Source of the DNA: Sphingomonas pituitosa NBRC 102491
GTDB lineage: Bacteria; Pseudomonadota; Alphaproteobacteria; Sphingomonadales; Sphingomonadaceae
Assembly (NCBI RefSeq): GCF_001598435.1
Contig: NZ_BCYY01000001.1
Location: forward strand, 248,001-312,000
Direction of reading: 5' to 3'
DNA length: 64,000 nucleotides
Part shown: positions 54,091 through 62,046 of the stretch, one piece after another
Numbering within the stretch: position 1 is the stretch's first letter
How the letters are laid out: every line of letters begins with the position of its first letter
Program-made: the position numbers and the translations under genes
The notes under the pieces: generated by a model
Told to the model about the DNA's origin: nothing
Seen by the model: only the letters and a program-made list of their open reading frames with translations
Databases searched by the model: none

Positions 54091-55509
54091 TCATGGGCCG
54101 ATGGCCGCAAGCATCGCGGTGGTCGATCGTCCCGCGAGCAGGGGGGCGATGACCACCTCCCCGCCGGCATCCCGGACGAGATCGGCGCCGACGATGGTCT
54201 CGGCACTATAGTCGCCACCCTTGACCAGAATGTCGGGCCGGATCGCGCGGATCAGGTCGAGCGGCGTATCCTCCTCGAACGCCACGACATGATCGACCGA
54301 GGTCAGCGCGCTCAGCACCTCGGCGCGGTCGGAAAGTCCGTTGACGGGCCGCGCACCGCCTTTCAGCCGACGCACCGACGCATCGGCATTGAGGCCGACG
54401 ACCAGCAGGTCGCCCTTGCGCCGGGCCAGCTCCAGCAGGCGGACATGGCCGGCATGCAGCATGTCGAAACAGCCATTGGTGAACACGATCCGCGCGCCGC
54501 CGGCCCGGGCCTGATCCAGCCGGGCAAGCAGCAGCGGCAGGGACACCAGCTTGCTCGCGCCGTGGCTGCGCCGGTCCAGCCGCTCTTCCAGATCGGCGCG
54601 GGTCACGACATAGGTGCCCGGCCGGGAAACCGCGATGCTGGCGGCAAGGTTCGCCTGGTCGATCGCCGCGGCCATCGGCAGACCTTCGGCGATGCCGGCG
54701 ACGAGCGCGGCGATGATCGTGTCGCCCGCACCGGTCACGTCGAACACCTCCAGCGCCTCGGTCGGGTGCTCGACCACGTCACCGTCGCGGGACACCATCA
54801 GGATGCCCTTCGCGCCGCGGGTGACGACGAGATAGTCGAGATCCAGTTCGGCCAGCGCCTGCTGCGCGCGCGCCGCGATCCGATCCTCGGGGCATGCGCC
54901 GAACAGCGCGTGAAACTCGCGTGCGTTGGGCTTCAGCAACGAGGCCCCGGCATAGCGGGCGGGATCAGGCGCCTTCGGATCGACGAAGCTGGGCACGCCG
55001 CGGCGCCGGGCAATGGCGATCAGCGTCGGCAGATCGGCAAGCGTCCCCTTGTCATAGTCCGAGAAGATGACCGCGCAGACGCCGTCCAGGCTCCGCTCGA
55101 AGCGGTTCGCGAGGTCGGCCCGCGCCGCCGGCCCGGCGGTGCTGTCCTGGTCGATCCGGGCAATTTGCTGCACGCCGGAGATCAGCCGGGTCTTCTGCGT
55201 GGTGCGCTGGCCGGCCTCCACCACGGCATCGAGCGCAACGCCGTGATCGGCCATCAGCCGGGCGAGGTCCGCGCCCGCGGCATCGTCGCCGCAGATCGTC
55301 AGCAGGCTGCATCTCGGGCCGAGACCGGCAACATTCGCGGCCACATTGGCGGCACCGCCGGCGCGTATCTCCTCGCGGCCGGCACGCACCACCGGCACCG
55401 GCGCCTCCGGCGAGATGCGGTGCGTCTCGCCGATGATGTAGCGGTCGATCATCGCATCGCCGACCACCAGCACATGGGGGCGATCGGCCGGGGAAAGGTT
55501 CCAGGTCAT
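54091..55509 (-). CDS. hldE: Bifunctional heptose-7-phosphate kinase / heptose-1-phosphate adenylyltransferase
   Basis: The 472-residue HldE makes ADP-D-glycero-beta-D-manno-heptose together with GmhA and GmhB. The ribokinase-like kinase domain (about 1-320) has GDAMIDRYIIGETHRISPEAPVP, GGAANVAANVAGLG and the catalytic VTGAGDTIIAAL. The nucleotidyltransferase domain (about 335-472) has FTNGCFDMLHAGHVRLLE with its HxGH site and KGGDYSAETIVG. Both active sites look complete. Its ATG overlaps the stop of the preceding hydrolase gene (ATGA). There is no epimerase (HldD) gene here, so the D,D-heptose form is the expected product. Confidence 0.96.
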   Translation of the reverse strand: MTWNLSPADRPHVLVVGDAMIDRYIIGETHRISPEAPVPVVRAGREEIRAGGAANVAANVAGLGPRCSLLTICGDDAAGADLARLMADHGVALDAVVEAGQRTTQKTRLISGVQQIARIDQDSTAGPAARADLANRFERSLDGVCAVIFSDYDKGTLADLPTLIAIARRRGVPSFVDPKAPDPARYAGASLLKPNAREFHALFGACPEDRIAARAQQALAELDLDYLVVTRGAKGILMVSRDGDVVEHPTEALEVFDVTGAGDTIIAALVAGIAEGLPMAAAIDQANLAASIAVSRPGTYVVTRADLEERLDRRSHGASKLVSLPLLLARLDQARAGGARIVFTNGCFDMLHAGHVRLLELARRKGDLLVVGLNADASVRRLKGGARPVNGLSDRAEVLSALTSVDHVVAFEEDTPLDLIRAIRPDILVKGGDYSAETIVGADLVRDAGGEVVIAPLLAGRSTTAMLAAIGP

Positions 55510-56354
55510 GGCTTCACGCTCCCCCAGCCCGGAACCCGCGCAAGATCGTCGCGCATGGCCAGCAGGGGCCATTGCCCGGCCCAGCAGCAGCCATGGTCCT
55601 GGCCGGCAACCGTGACGATCGCCACGGGCGCACCCGCCGCCATCTTTCCCACGAAGCCGCGGGCGATGGCCGGGGTGACATTGCGATCCTCCGCGCCCAC
55701 GAAATGCACCTGCGGCAGCCGGGACAGGCGCGCCGCGTCGGTGGCGGGATCGACCGAACGCGACAACGGCGTCAGACGATGGGCAGCGGTCCATGCGCCG
55801 AGATCGAGATTGGCGGCGACCGTCACCAGCCCGACAACGTCGTCGCGCCGCTCGGCCAGCAACGCCGCAAGGGCGCCGCCGCCCGAATAGCCGACCAGGA
55901 TCAGTCGCGATGCGCCGGCATCGGCCTTGAGCCGGTCGAGCGCGGCACCGGTGCCGTCGATCACTTCCGGCGCGTACCGCGCAACGCTCCAATAATCGCT
56001 TTGGCAGTTCCGGGCGCGGGGGCCGTATTGGCAAGGGCGCGCGAGCCAGGCGACTGCGCCGCCGCCAGGATGGCGCAAGGCCAGTCGAAGCGCCACCGGG
56101 TCGGTCGGCGTCGGGTCCATCGCACGGCGGCCCGGCGCGGCATAGGAGAAGCCGTCGCCCTCTATATACACGGTCAGCACGTCCGGGCGCGCGATGCCGG
56201 GACGCCGCGCCACGGCCAGATCGAAGCCACCGGCCGGAATCACGGACCATTGCCAGCCTGCATCGCGCGCCAGGGCAACGGCGGAGACCCGCGCGGCCGC
56301 AGCATGGCCGGAACAAAGGGCAAGAAGGAGGACAAATATCCTCAGTATACGCAT
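55506..56354 (-). CDS. Exported alpha/beta hydrolase
   Basis: The 282-residue protein has a signal peptide (1-21, GHAAA) and the hydrolase triad: GYSGGGALAALLAE for the nucleophile, FVGAEDRNVTP for the acid and VAGQDHGCCW for the histidine. The region VYIEGDGFSYAAPGRRAMDPTP is typical of a proteobacterial family of unknown substrate. It is the first gene of the minus-strand set that includes hldE and is coupled to it (ATGA). A role in trimming or anchoring a surface glycan is possible but not shown. Confidence 0.82.
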   Translation of the reverse strand: MRILRIFVLLLALCSGHAAAARVSAVALARDAGWQWSVIPAGGFDLAVARRPGIARPDVLTVYIEGDGFSYAAPGRRAMDPTPTDPVALRLALRHPGGGAVAWLARPCQYGPRARNCQSDYWSVARYAPEVIDGTGAALDRLKADAGASRLILVGYSGGGALAALLAERRDDVVGLVTVAANLDLGAWTAAHRLTPLSRSVDPATDAARLSRLPQVHFVGAEDRNVTPAIARGFVGKMAAGAPVAIVTVAGQDHGCCWAGQWPLLAMRDDLARVPGWGSVKP

Positions 56355-56480
56355 TAATACGTAACCCGCGATCTTTGGATCATCGACATCGTATCCCCAC
56401 CGCTTGATTTGCGAATGCGATCACCTTGTCTAACAGGGACCGGGTGGGTTATTCAACCGAGCAGCCGCTATGAATTCGAA

Positions 56481-57026
56481 ATGACACCAACCGCACCGCA
56501 AGACACCGCATCGAAAGACGACGCGCTCGCGCGCGCGGCATTCTTCGATCGGGACGGGGTGTTGATCGTCGACACGGGATATCTGTCGGAACCGAAGGAC
56601 ATCGTCTGGGTCGATGGCGCACAGCGCGCGCTGGCCAGGCTTGCCGCATGCGGGTACCGGCTGTTCGTCGTGACCAACCAGTCGGGCGTGGCGCGGGGCT
56701 ATTTCGAGGAAGCCGCGGTCGAGCGCGTCCATGCCGCGATGCAGGCCGCCCTGCCCGCCGACGCACGGATCGACGAGTTCGCCTATTGCCCGCATCATCC
56801 GGATGGCAGCGTGGCGGCATATGCGACCGCGTGCGATTGCCGCAAACCGGCGCCCGGCATGCTGAACCGGCTGATCGCCCGCCATCGCATCGATCGCGCC
56901 AGCAGCTTCCTGATCGGCGACCGAGCCAGCGATCTGGCGGCGGCGACCGGGGCTGGGATTGCCGGCTTCCTGTTCCCTGGCGGCGATCTCGACGGGTTCG
57001 TGGCCCGGCTTCTGGCCGGCACGTGA
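56481..57026 (+). CDS. gmhB: D-glycero-beta-D-manno-heptose-1,7-bisphosphate 7-phosphatase
   Basis: The 181-residue HAD phosphatase has FFDRDGVL with Asp23 and Asp25, TNQSGVARG, and the Cys-x-His-x-His ... Cys-x-Cys zinc loop (CPHHPDG, then CDCRKPAPGML) that marks GmhB/HisB-N type enzymes. LIGDRASDLAAATGAG completes the active site. It removes the 7-phosphate between the two HldE steps. Its presence directly divergent from hldE supports a dedicated ADP-heptose supply. The start at 56481 has only a weak ribosome site. The stop overlaps the next start (GTGA). Confidence 0.9.
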   Translation: MTPTAPQDTASKDDALARAAFFDRDGVLIVDTGYLSEPKDIVWVDGAQRALARLAACGYRLFVVTNQSGVARGYFEEAAVERVHAAMQAALPADARIDEFAYCPHHPDGSVAAYATACDCRKPAPGMLNRLIARHRIDRASSFLIGDRASDLAAATGAGIAGFLFPGGDLDGFVARLLAGT

Positions 57027-58099
57027 CACCCGCAGATCCCGCCTTCTGGACCGACTGGCTGCGCCGGCAGGCGCTGCCCCTGTGGAACGATGCGGGCCAG
57101 GATGAGAACGGCTTTGTCGAACGCCTTGCGCTGGACGGCAGGCCGCAGCCGGATGTGCCGCGCCGGCTAATGGTACAGGCGCGGCAAATCCATGTGTTCG
57201 CGACCGCCGCGCGCCGCGGCTGGTTCCCGGGCGGCGACGATCTTGCCCGGCGCGCCGGCGAAACCATGATCGCCCGCTACTGGCAGGCCGACGGGCGGCC
57301 GGGCTGGGTATTTTCCTGCACCCGGCACGGCGACGTCGCCGCCGACGGTCGTCGCGATCTCTACGCCCATGCCTTCGTTCTGCTGGCACTGGCGGCGCTG
57401 ATCCGGGTGGACCCTGCGCCGCGCCTCATTGCCCTGGTGCATCGGACGCTCGGCTTCCTGGACCAGGCGCTGGCGCATCCCGCGGGAGGCTATGCCGAGG
57501 CCTGGCCGGAAACGGTCCTGCCGCGGCGACAGAATCCGCATATGCATCTGCTCGAATCGCTGCTGGCGCTGCAGGAGACGGGGGCGTGCGGCGACCTCGC
57601 CCCGCGCATTGCCGCGCTGATCGCATTGTTCGATGCGTGCTTTCTATCTGTCGCCGACGACGTACTGACCGAGGAATTCGCGGCGGACTGGACGCCGATG
57701 AACGCCGCCCGCGCCTTCGAACCGGGCCACCACTTCGAATGGATCTGGCTGCTCGAACGCACCGCTGCCGTGACCGGCCTCGCTATGGGCGACAGGGCGG
57801 CGCGACTCCTGCGGCAAGGCCTGCGCGGCATTGCCGCCGATGGGCGCATCGTCGACCGGATGGGGCCGGACGGCGTGATCGCGGCAAATTGCCGGCTGTG
57901 GCCCGCGATGGAAGGGGCAAGGGTGTTGCAGGGTGCGGCGCGCGACCTGGTCCTGGAGGCGGCATGGCACCGCTTCCTTGCCCCAGCGCATCCGGGCGGG
58001 TGGATAGATCATGTTGATCCAGCGGGCGATCCCTTGGTCCCGTACATCCCCGCCAGTTCGCTCTACCATATCTGCGCGGCGATGGATCACATTGGCTGA
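57023..58099 (+). CDS. AGE-family sugar epimerase/isomerase
   Basis: The 358-residue protein is an alpha/alpha-barrel enzyme of the N-acylglucosamine 2-epimerase family. Motifs are RLMVQARQIHVFATAA, HPAGGYAEAWPE, QNPHMHLLESLLALQE and FEPGHHFEWIWLLERT, which hold the conserved His and Arg residues of mannose/cellobiose-type isomerases. Many homologues are annotated mannose-6-phosphate isomerase without proof. It starts at GTG 57023 inside the gmhB stop. Coupling to gmhB suggests it supplies a ketose/aldose phosphate or a sugar for the same glycan. gmhA, the usual sedoheptulose-7-phosphate isomerase, is absent from the window. Confidence 0.85.
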   Translation: MTPADPAFWTDWLRRQALPLWNDAGQDENGFVERLALDGRPQPDVPRRLMVQARQIHVFATAARRGWFPGGDDLARRAGETMIARYWQADGRPGWVFSCTRHGDVAADGRRDLYAHAFVLLALAALIRVDPAPRLIALVHRTLGFLDQALAHPAGGYAEAWPETVLPRRQNPHMHLLESLLALQETGACGDLAPRIAALIALFDACFLSVADDVLTEEFAADWTPMNAARAFEPGHHFEWIWLLERTAAVTGLAMGDRAARLLRQGLRGIAADGRIVDRMGPDGVIAANCRLWPAMEGARVLQGAARDLVLEAAWHRFLAPAHPGGWIDHVDPAGDPLVPYIPASSLYHICAAMDHIG

Positions 58100-58101
58100 T
58101 T

Positions 58102-58128
58102 GCGGCCGAGTTCCTCAACGTCGGCCGC
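58102..58128. terminator. Hairpin between the convergent AGE and speD genes
   Basis: GCGGCCGA (58102-58109) and TCGGCCGC (58121-58128) are perfect 8-bp arms around 11 nt, starting 3 bp after the AGE stop. There is no T-run. Confidence 0.45.
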
Positions 58129-58168
58129 CTCGTTCATGTTGGAGGGCCCAGCATGCCGCGCACACGGC

Positions 58169-58510
58169 TCACCGGCCGAACCTCCGCTCCACCACGGTGC
58201 AGCCGGCAACCTCGGCGTCGAGCAGCGCTACGATCGCATCCAGGCCTGCCTGAAGGTCCTGCGTCTTCGCGCACAGGAAAATGTCGACACAGGCAGTGCC
58301 ATGTTCCGGCCAGGTGTGAATGGAGATGTGCGATTCGGCGAGCATCGCGACACCGGTCACGCCCTGCCCGGGCCCGAAGCTGTGCAGGCGAACCTCCAGC
58401 AGGGTAGCCCCCGTGGCCGCGGCGGCGGCGATCAGGCATGCCTCGACATGGGTCACGTCGGTAAGCCGCTGCGCATCTTGAAGATCGGCGATGAGATGAC
58501 GACCGATCAC
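58169..58510 (-). CDS. speD: S-adenosylmethionine decarboxylase proenzyme
   Basis: The 113-residue protein is the short bacterial/archaeal SpeD type. It cleaves itself between Glu59 and Ser60 in LAESHISIHTWPEH to form a pyruvoyl cofactor, then makes decarboxylated SAM, the aminopropyl donor for polyamine synthesis. GTACVDIFLCAKT in the second half is also conserved. The GTG at 58510 overlaps the oxidoreductase stop (GTGA). It ends an operon that also holds a spermidine-synthase homologue, so both steps are encoded together. Confidence 0.92.
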   Translation of the reverse strand: MIGRHLIADLQDAQRLTDVTHVEACLIAAAAATGATLLEVRLHSFGPGQGVTGVAMLAESHISIHTWPEHGTACVDIFLCAKTQDLQAGLDAIVALLDAEVAGCTVVERRFGR

Positions 58511-60117
58511 AACAAGCTCACATGGCGATGCTGCAGAAATGCCATCGCGGCCTCGGCGGCGAGCACGCCCTGATAGTGCGCCTCTTCGAACAGTGACAGT
58601 CCGCTCAGGTCGGAATGGGCCAGGAACAACGGCGGCTGCGGCCGCACCGCGGCCCCCCGCGCGAGAAAGCCCGGCGTCGGCCGGATCATCGCATGGCCCC
58701 AGCGCCACAATTCGATGCCCCGGATCGCGTCGGCCAGCTCGGGATGCATCGCCAGCAGATCGTCCCGGACGATCGCCTTCCACTCGTCCGCCGAGCGCTC
58801 CAGGAGGAGGCGCCGGGCGACGGCCGGGGGCATGTCCGACAGCGGCAGATACCAGGTGAGCACGGTCGATCGGGGAAAGGCATCCGGCGCCTGGTGGGTG
58901 GCGACGACGTAGCCGAGCGCGTTGCTGGTGCTGGAAACATTGTCCCAGGCGAGCGGCACGCCACGGCCGCCGGGCAGGCGATCGACGGTGACATTGGCGA
59001 CAAGCCAGGGGGCGTAGCTGAACGCCTCCGCCGCGCCGACCGACGGGCATACCCGGCGCGCGAGGAATTGCGGCATGGCGAGGATCGCCGCGCGTGCCCG
59101 CGTGCGCACCGTCACCTGGGCCGCGACATCGAAGCTGTCCACCAGGACCGCCGCGCCCTCCTGCGCGACGTGATGGACGATGTGCCCCGCCGCGATCCGA
59201 TCCGGAAAGAAGCCGGCGAGTCCGCGCGCCAGCCTGGCATTGCCCTCGGGCCAGGTCAGTTCGTTGTCGCCGGCGCCGTCCACCGTCCAGCCACGCCGGC
59301 CGGCGAAATAATGCACGCCCGCCCAGGCGGATACCTCGTGCGGCTCGGTGCCGTAATCGTCGCGCATCGCGTAGCGGACATGGGCACGCAGCACCGGCGA
59401 GCGCCAGCCCTGCTGGTCCAGCCAGCTGGCGAAATCGAGCCGGTCGAGCGTCACCAGATCCGCATCGCGCGAGCTATACGCCATCGGCACCGCAAAGGCT
59501 GGCTTGCCGTCGCTGCCGATCCGCGTCGAATAGGCGGCCATCGCCCGCTCGAACGCCGCGAGATCGGCGCGGTCCTGCGCGCTGAGGCCGGTGCGCGGCA
59601 CCAGCCCTTCCTGCCAGCGCCCCTGCCACAACAGCCGTTCCTGCAGATCGGCGCAGAGCTGCTCCGGATCGTACACCGGCACGCCGTCCCGCTCGCCGGT
59701 CAGGATGCCCAGCTGGCGGAGCAGGTGCCGCACCGCCTTGGCCTCGCGGTTGGGCACCGGCAGGTAATGCGCGCCCAGCGGATAAGCGGAAACGGCGTTG
59801 CGACCGCCACGGGCATTGCCGCCCACCTGATCCTCCAGCTCGAGCAACCGGAAGCGGGTAAAGCCCGCATCCTGCAGCCGCCAACCGGCGGACAAGCCCG
59901 CGATGCCGCCGCCGGCGATCACCAGATCGACCTCCTCGAACCGGCTTGGCGCCGGAAAGCCGCCGTCGCGCAGGCGGTGCCCGCGCGCCAGATCGGCGCC
60001 GCCCAGCCCTCCCGGCGGCAGTGGCTCACCGCGATCCAGCGCCGCTGCGAGCCCGGCGCCGGTCACGGCCACCGCGCCGGCGCCCAGCCCCAGCACCGTA
60101 CGCCGATCAGCCTTCAT
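58507..60117 (-). CDS. Tat-exported FAD/NAD(P)-binding oxidoreductase (amine-oxidase-like)
   Basis: The 536-residue protein begins MKADRRTVLGLGAGAVAVTGAG, a twin-arginine-type signal, so it is probably exported folded with its cofactor. The Rossmann motif VIAGGGIAGLSAGWRLQDAG binds FAD and is followed by LLELEDQVGGNARGG. The C-terminal FAD contact region is LFLAHSDLSGLSLFEEAHYQG. It resembles the flavin amine oxidase/protoporphyrinogen oxidase group. Between speD and a spermidine-synthase homologue, oxidation of a polyamine or polyamine-modified molecule is a reasonable guess. The ATG at 60117 lies 11 bp inside the previous gene and follows TGGAG. Confidence 0.85.
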   Translation of the reverse strand: MKADRRTVLGLGAGAVAVTGAGLAAALDRGEPLPPGGLGGADLARGHRLRDGGFPAPSRFEEVDLVIAGGGIAGLSAGWRLQDAGFTRFRLLELEDQVGGNARGGRNAVSAYPLGAHYLPVPNREAKAVRHLLRQLGILTGERDGVPVYDPEQLCADLQERLLWQGRWQEGLVPRTGLSAQDRADLAAFERAMAAYSTRIGSDGKPAFAVPMAYSSRDADLVTLDRLDFASWLDQQGWRSPVLRAHVRYAMRDDYGTEPHEVSAWAGVHYFAGRRGWTVDGAGDNELTWPEGNARLARGLAGFFPDRIAAGHIVHHVAQEGAAVLVDSFDVAAQVTVRTRARAAILAMPQFLARRVCPSVGAAEAFSYAPWLVANVTVDRLPGGRGVPLAWDNVSSTSNALGYVVATHQAPDAFPRSTVLTWYLPLSDMPPAVARRLLLERSADEWKAIVRDDLLAMHPELADAIRGIELWRWGHAMIRPTPGFLARGAAVRPQPPLFLAHSDLSGLSLFEEAHYQGVLAAEAAMAFLQHRHVSLL

Positions 60118-61654
60118 AGCGGCTCCAGGCATCGGCGAACTCGCGGACGAGCACCTGGTTGTCGAGCCGGTTCACCGGCGTCGGCCGGCGCGCCATGTCC
60201 GGCGGGAAATCGAACAGCGCGCGGTCGCCCGCGGGCGTGAGGAAGCGCCCGCCGGCCGGGATGCGCGCCTGCTCCGGGATCGGCCGCGCGGCGGCGAGCA
60301 TGAAGCCCCATTCGCCGAAGCTCGGCACATAGACGTGGTAGCCGCGCGTCTGCAGCCCGGCCGCCTCCAGCGTCGTTGCCACCGTCCAATACGCCATCGG
60401 GGCGATCAGCGGCGAGGTGCTCTGCACCACCATTGCGCCGGCGGGCGCCATCAGACGACGCGCGGCGCGGTAGAAGGTCTCGGTGTAGAGCTTGCCCACC
60501 GAATAATCGACCGGATCGGGGAAATCGACGATGATCGCGTCGAACGACCCGGCGCGCGTCGCCGCCGCCTCGCGCGCCCAGCGAAAGCCGTCGGCGTTGA
60601 TCACGGTGATGCGCGGATCGGTCAGCGCGCCCTTGTTGAGCGCGGTCAGCATCGCCGTCTTGGAGAACAGCCCGGTCATCTCGTCATCGAGATCGACCAG
60701 GGTGAGGTGCCGCACCTCGGGATGCCGCAGCACCTCGCGCGCCGCGAGCCCGTCGCCGCCCCCGAAGATCAGCACATTGCGCGGGTTCGCCACGCGCCCC
60801 AGCACCGGCTGCACCAGCGCCTCATGATAGCGATACTCGTCGCGCGACGAGAATTGCAGGTTGCCGTTCAAGTAAAGGCGCAGATCGTCTTCGCGGCGGG
60901 TAAGCACGATGCGCTGGTACTTGGTGCTGACCGCGTAGATCACCGGCTCGCCATAGCTGGCCACTTCGGCCCAGCGCTGCAGCCGGTCCGACGCAGCGAA
61001 GCCGGCGGCGAGCGCCAGCAGCACCAGCACGGCGGAAACGGTCTCGCTGCGATACCGGCTCGCCCGCGGCAGCGCCAGCAGCACCGCCAGCGCCACGCCG
61101 GCGTTGAGGATGCCGAACAGGAAACCGGTGCGGATCATCCCCAGATGCGGCATCAGCAGCAGCGGAAACAACAGGCTGGCGACCAGCGCACCGACATAGT
61201 CGAAGGTCAGCACGTTCGACACCGTCTCGCGGAAATCGAACCCGCGCAGGATGCGGATCAGCAGCGGAATCTCGAGCCCGACGAGGAAGCCGATGCCCAG
61301 CACCAGCCCATAGAGCGCCACCCGGAAATGCTCGACGAGCGGAAACAGCGCGAACAGCGCCGCCGCCGAGGCGCCGCCCAGCACCGCGATCAGCAGCTCG
61401 ACGCGGATGAACAGGCGCAGTTCGTCCCTCGTCACATAGCGCGAGCACCAGCTGCCCAGCCCCATCGCGAACAGATAGGTGCCGATCACGGTGGAGAACT
61501 GGGTAACGCTGTCGCCGAGCAGATAGCTGGCCAGCGTGCTGGCGAGCAGCTCGTAGATAAGCCCGCAGGTGGAAACGACGAACGCAGAGGCAAGCAGCGC
61601 GGCAGCGGGTGCCGACGCGCGGTGTTTCGGTCGTGCGGGATCGCCCTCAGCCAT
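60107..61654 (-). CDS. Membrane-anchored polyamine aminopropyltransferase homologue
   Basis: The 515-residue protein has seven to eight N-terminal membrane helices (about 18-225), then a spermidine/spermine synthase domain (about 240-500). The SAM-fold shows VLIFGGGDGLAAREVL, LVDLDDEMTGL and the catalytic region IIVDFPDPVDYSVGKLY. It would transfer aminopropyl groups from decarboxylated SAM (made by SpeD) to an acceptor at the inner membrane. The acceptor need not be putrescine. The start overlaps the DUF350 stop by 8 bp and the end overlaps the oxidoreductase start by 11 bp. Confidence 0.9.
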   Translation of the reverse strand: MAEGDPARPKHRASAPAAALLASAFVVSTCGLIYELLASTLASYLLGDSVTQFSTVIGTYLFAMGLGSWCSRYVTRDELRLFIRVELLIAVLGGASAAALFALFPLVEHFRVALYGLVLGIGFLVGLEIPLLIRILRGFDFRETVSNVLTFDYVGALVASLLFPLLLMPHLGMIRTGFLFGILNAGVALAVLLALPRASRYRSETVSAVLVLLALAAGFAASDRLQRWAEVASYGEPVIYAVSTKYQRIVLTRREDDLRLYLNGNLQFSSRDEYRYHEALVQPVLGRVANPRNVLIFGGGDGLAAREVLRHPEVRHLTLVDLDDEMTGLFSKTAMLTALNKGALTDPRITVINADGFRWAREAAATRAGSFDAIIVDFPDPVDYSVGKLYTETFYRAARRLMAPAGAMVVQSTSPLIAPMAYWTVATTLEAAGLQTRGYHVYVPSFGEWGFMLAAARPIPEQARIPAGGRFLTPAGDRALFDFPPDMARRPTPVNRLDNQVLVREFADAWSRYEG

Positions 61655-61859
61655 GAATGGCGGCGGCGACGATGATCGCGAGCCCGATCGCGACCGCGCC
61701 CGAGAAGATGGCGACGGCGACGTTCTGCTTCTCGCGGATCTCCTGCCACAGCTTCCCAGGCGTCAGCAGGTCGAGCACGACGAAGCCGACGACGAAGACG
61801 AGGATGCCGACAACGGCATAGAGCAGCGTGGCGAGCAGCGCCGGAAGCGTAGTGACCAT
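61647..61859 (-). CDS. DUF350 small membrane protein (YjfL type)
   Basis: The 70-residue protein has two membrane helices (about 8-30 and 48-68) joined by LDLLTPGKLWQEIREKQN, the DUF350 mark. DUF350 proteins such as E. coli YjfL are found beside PspA-like and polyamine-related genes and are suspected envelope-stress components. AGGAGG lies 6 nt before the ATG at 61859, which settles the start. It overlaps the aminopropyltransferase gene by 8 bp. Confidence 0.88.
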   Translation of the reverse strand: MVTTLPALLATLLYAVVGILVFVVGFVVLDLLTPGKLWQEIREKQNVAVAIFSGAVAIGLAIIVAAAIHG

Positions 61860-61869
61860 GAACGTCCTC

Positions 61870-62046
61870 CTATTTGTGGTGTGGGCCGTAATAGCCATAA
61901 TGTCCGCCGCCGGTGCCGCCACCGCCGCTGCCACGGCCGGCACGCCCGCCTTCGGCAAAGGGCGACCAGCCGAAAATGGCGGCGATCATGAACAGGCCGA
62001 GTACCACCAGGCACCAGAGCGCGTAGAAAAAGCTGCGTGTCGCCAT
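61870..62046 (-). CDS. Small membrane protein with Gly/His-rich tail (58 residues)
   Basis: The 58-residue protein starts MATRSFFYALWCLVVLGLFMIAAIFGWSPF, with one membrane helix (about 6-28). A glycine-rich tail follows, ending GGGHYGYYGPHHK, that could bind metal. No family is recognised. Its ATG shares one base with the stop of the preceding DUF4178 gene (TGATG) and the DUF350 gene begins 10 bp later. The operon position argues that it is real although it is short. Confidence 0.72.
   Translation of the reverse strand: MATRSFFYALWCLVVLGLFMIAAIFGWSPFAEGGRAGRGSGGGGTGGGHYGYYGPHHK

Noticed and set aside
52222..55890. Plus-strand 1,222-codon frame opposite the sulfotransferase and hldE
   Set aside because: Both minus-strand genes have intact catalytic motifs. 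The plus-strand translation has none.
54091..56316. hldE extended to a 741-residue fusion
   Set aside because: The first 269 codons of the longer frame are an out-of-frame reading of the exported hydrolase gene. The HldE domains begin at the ATG at 55509.
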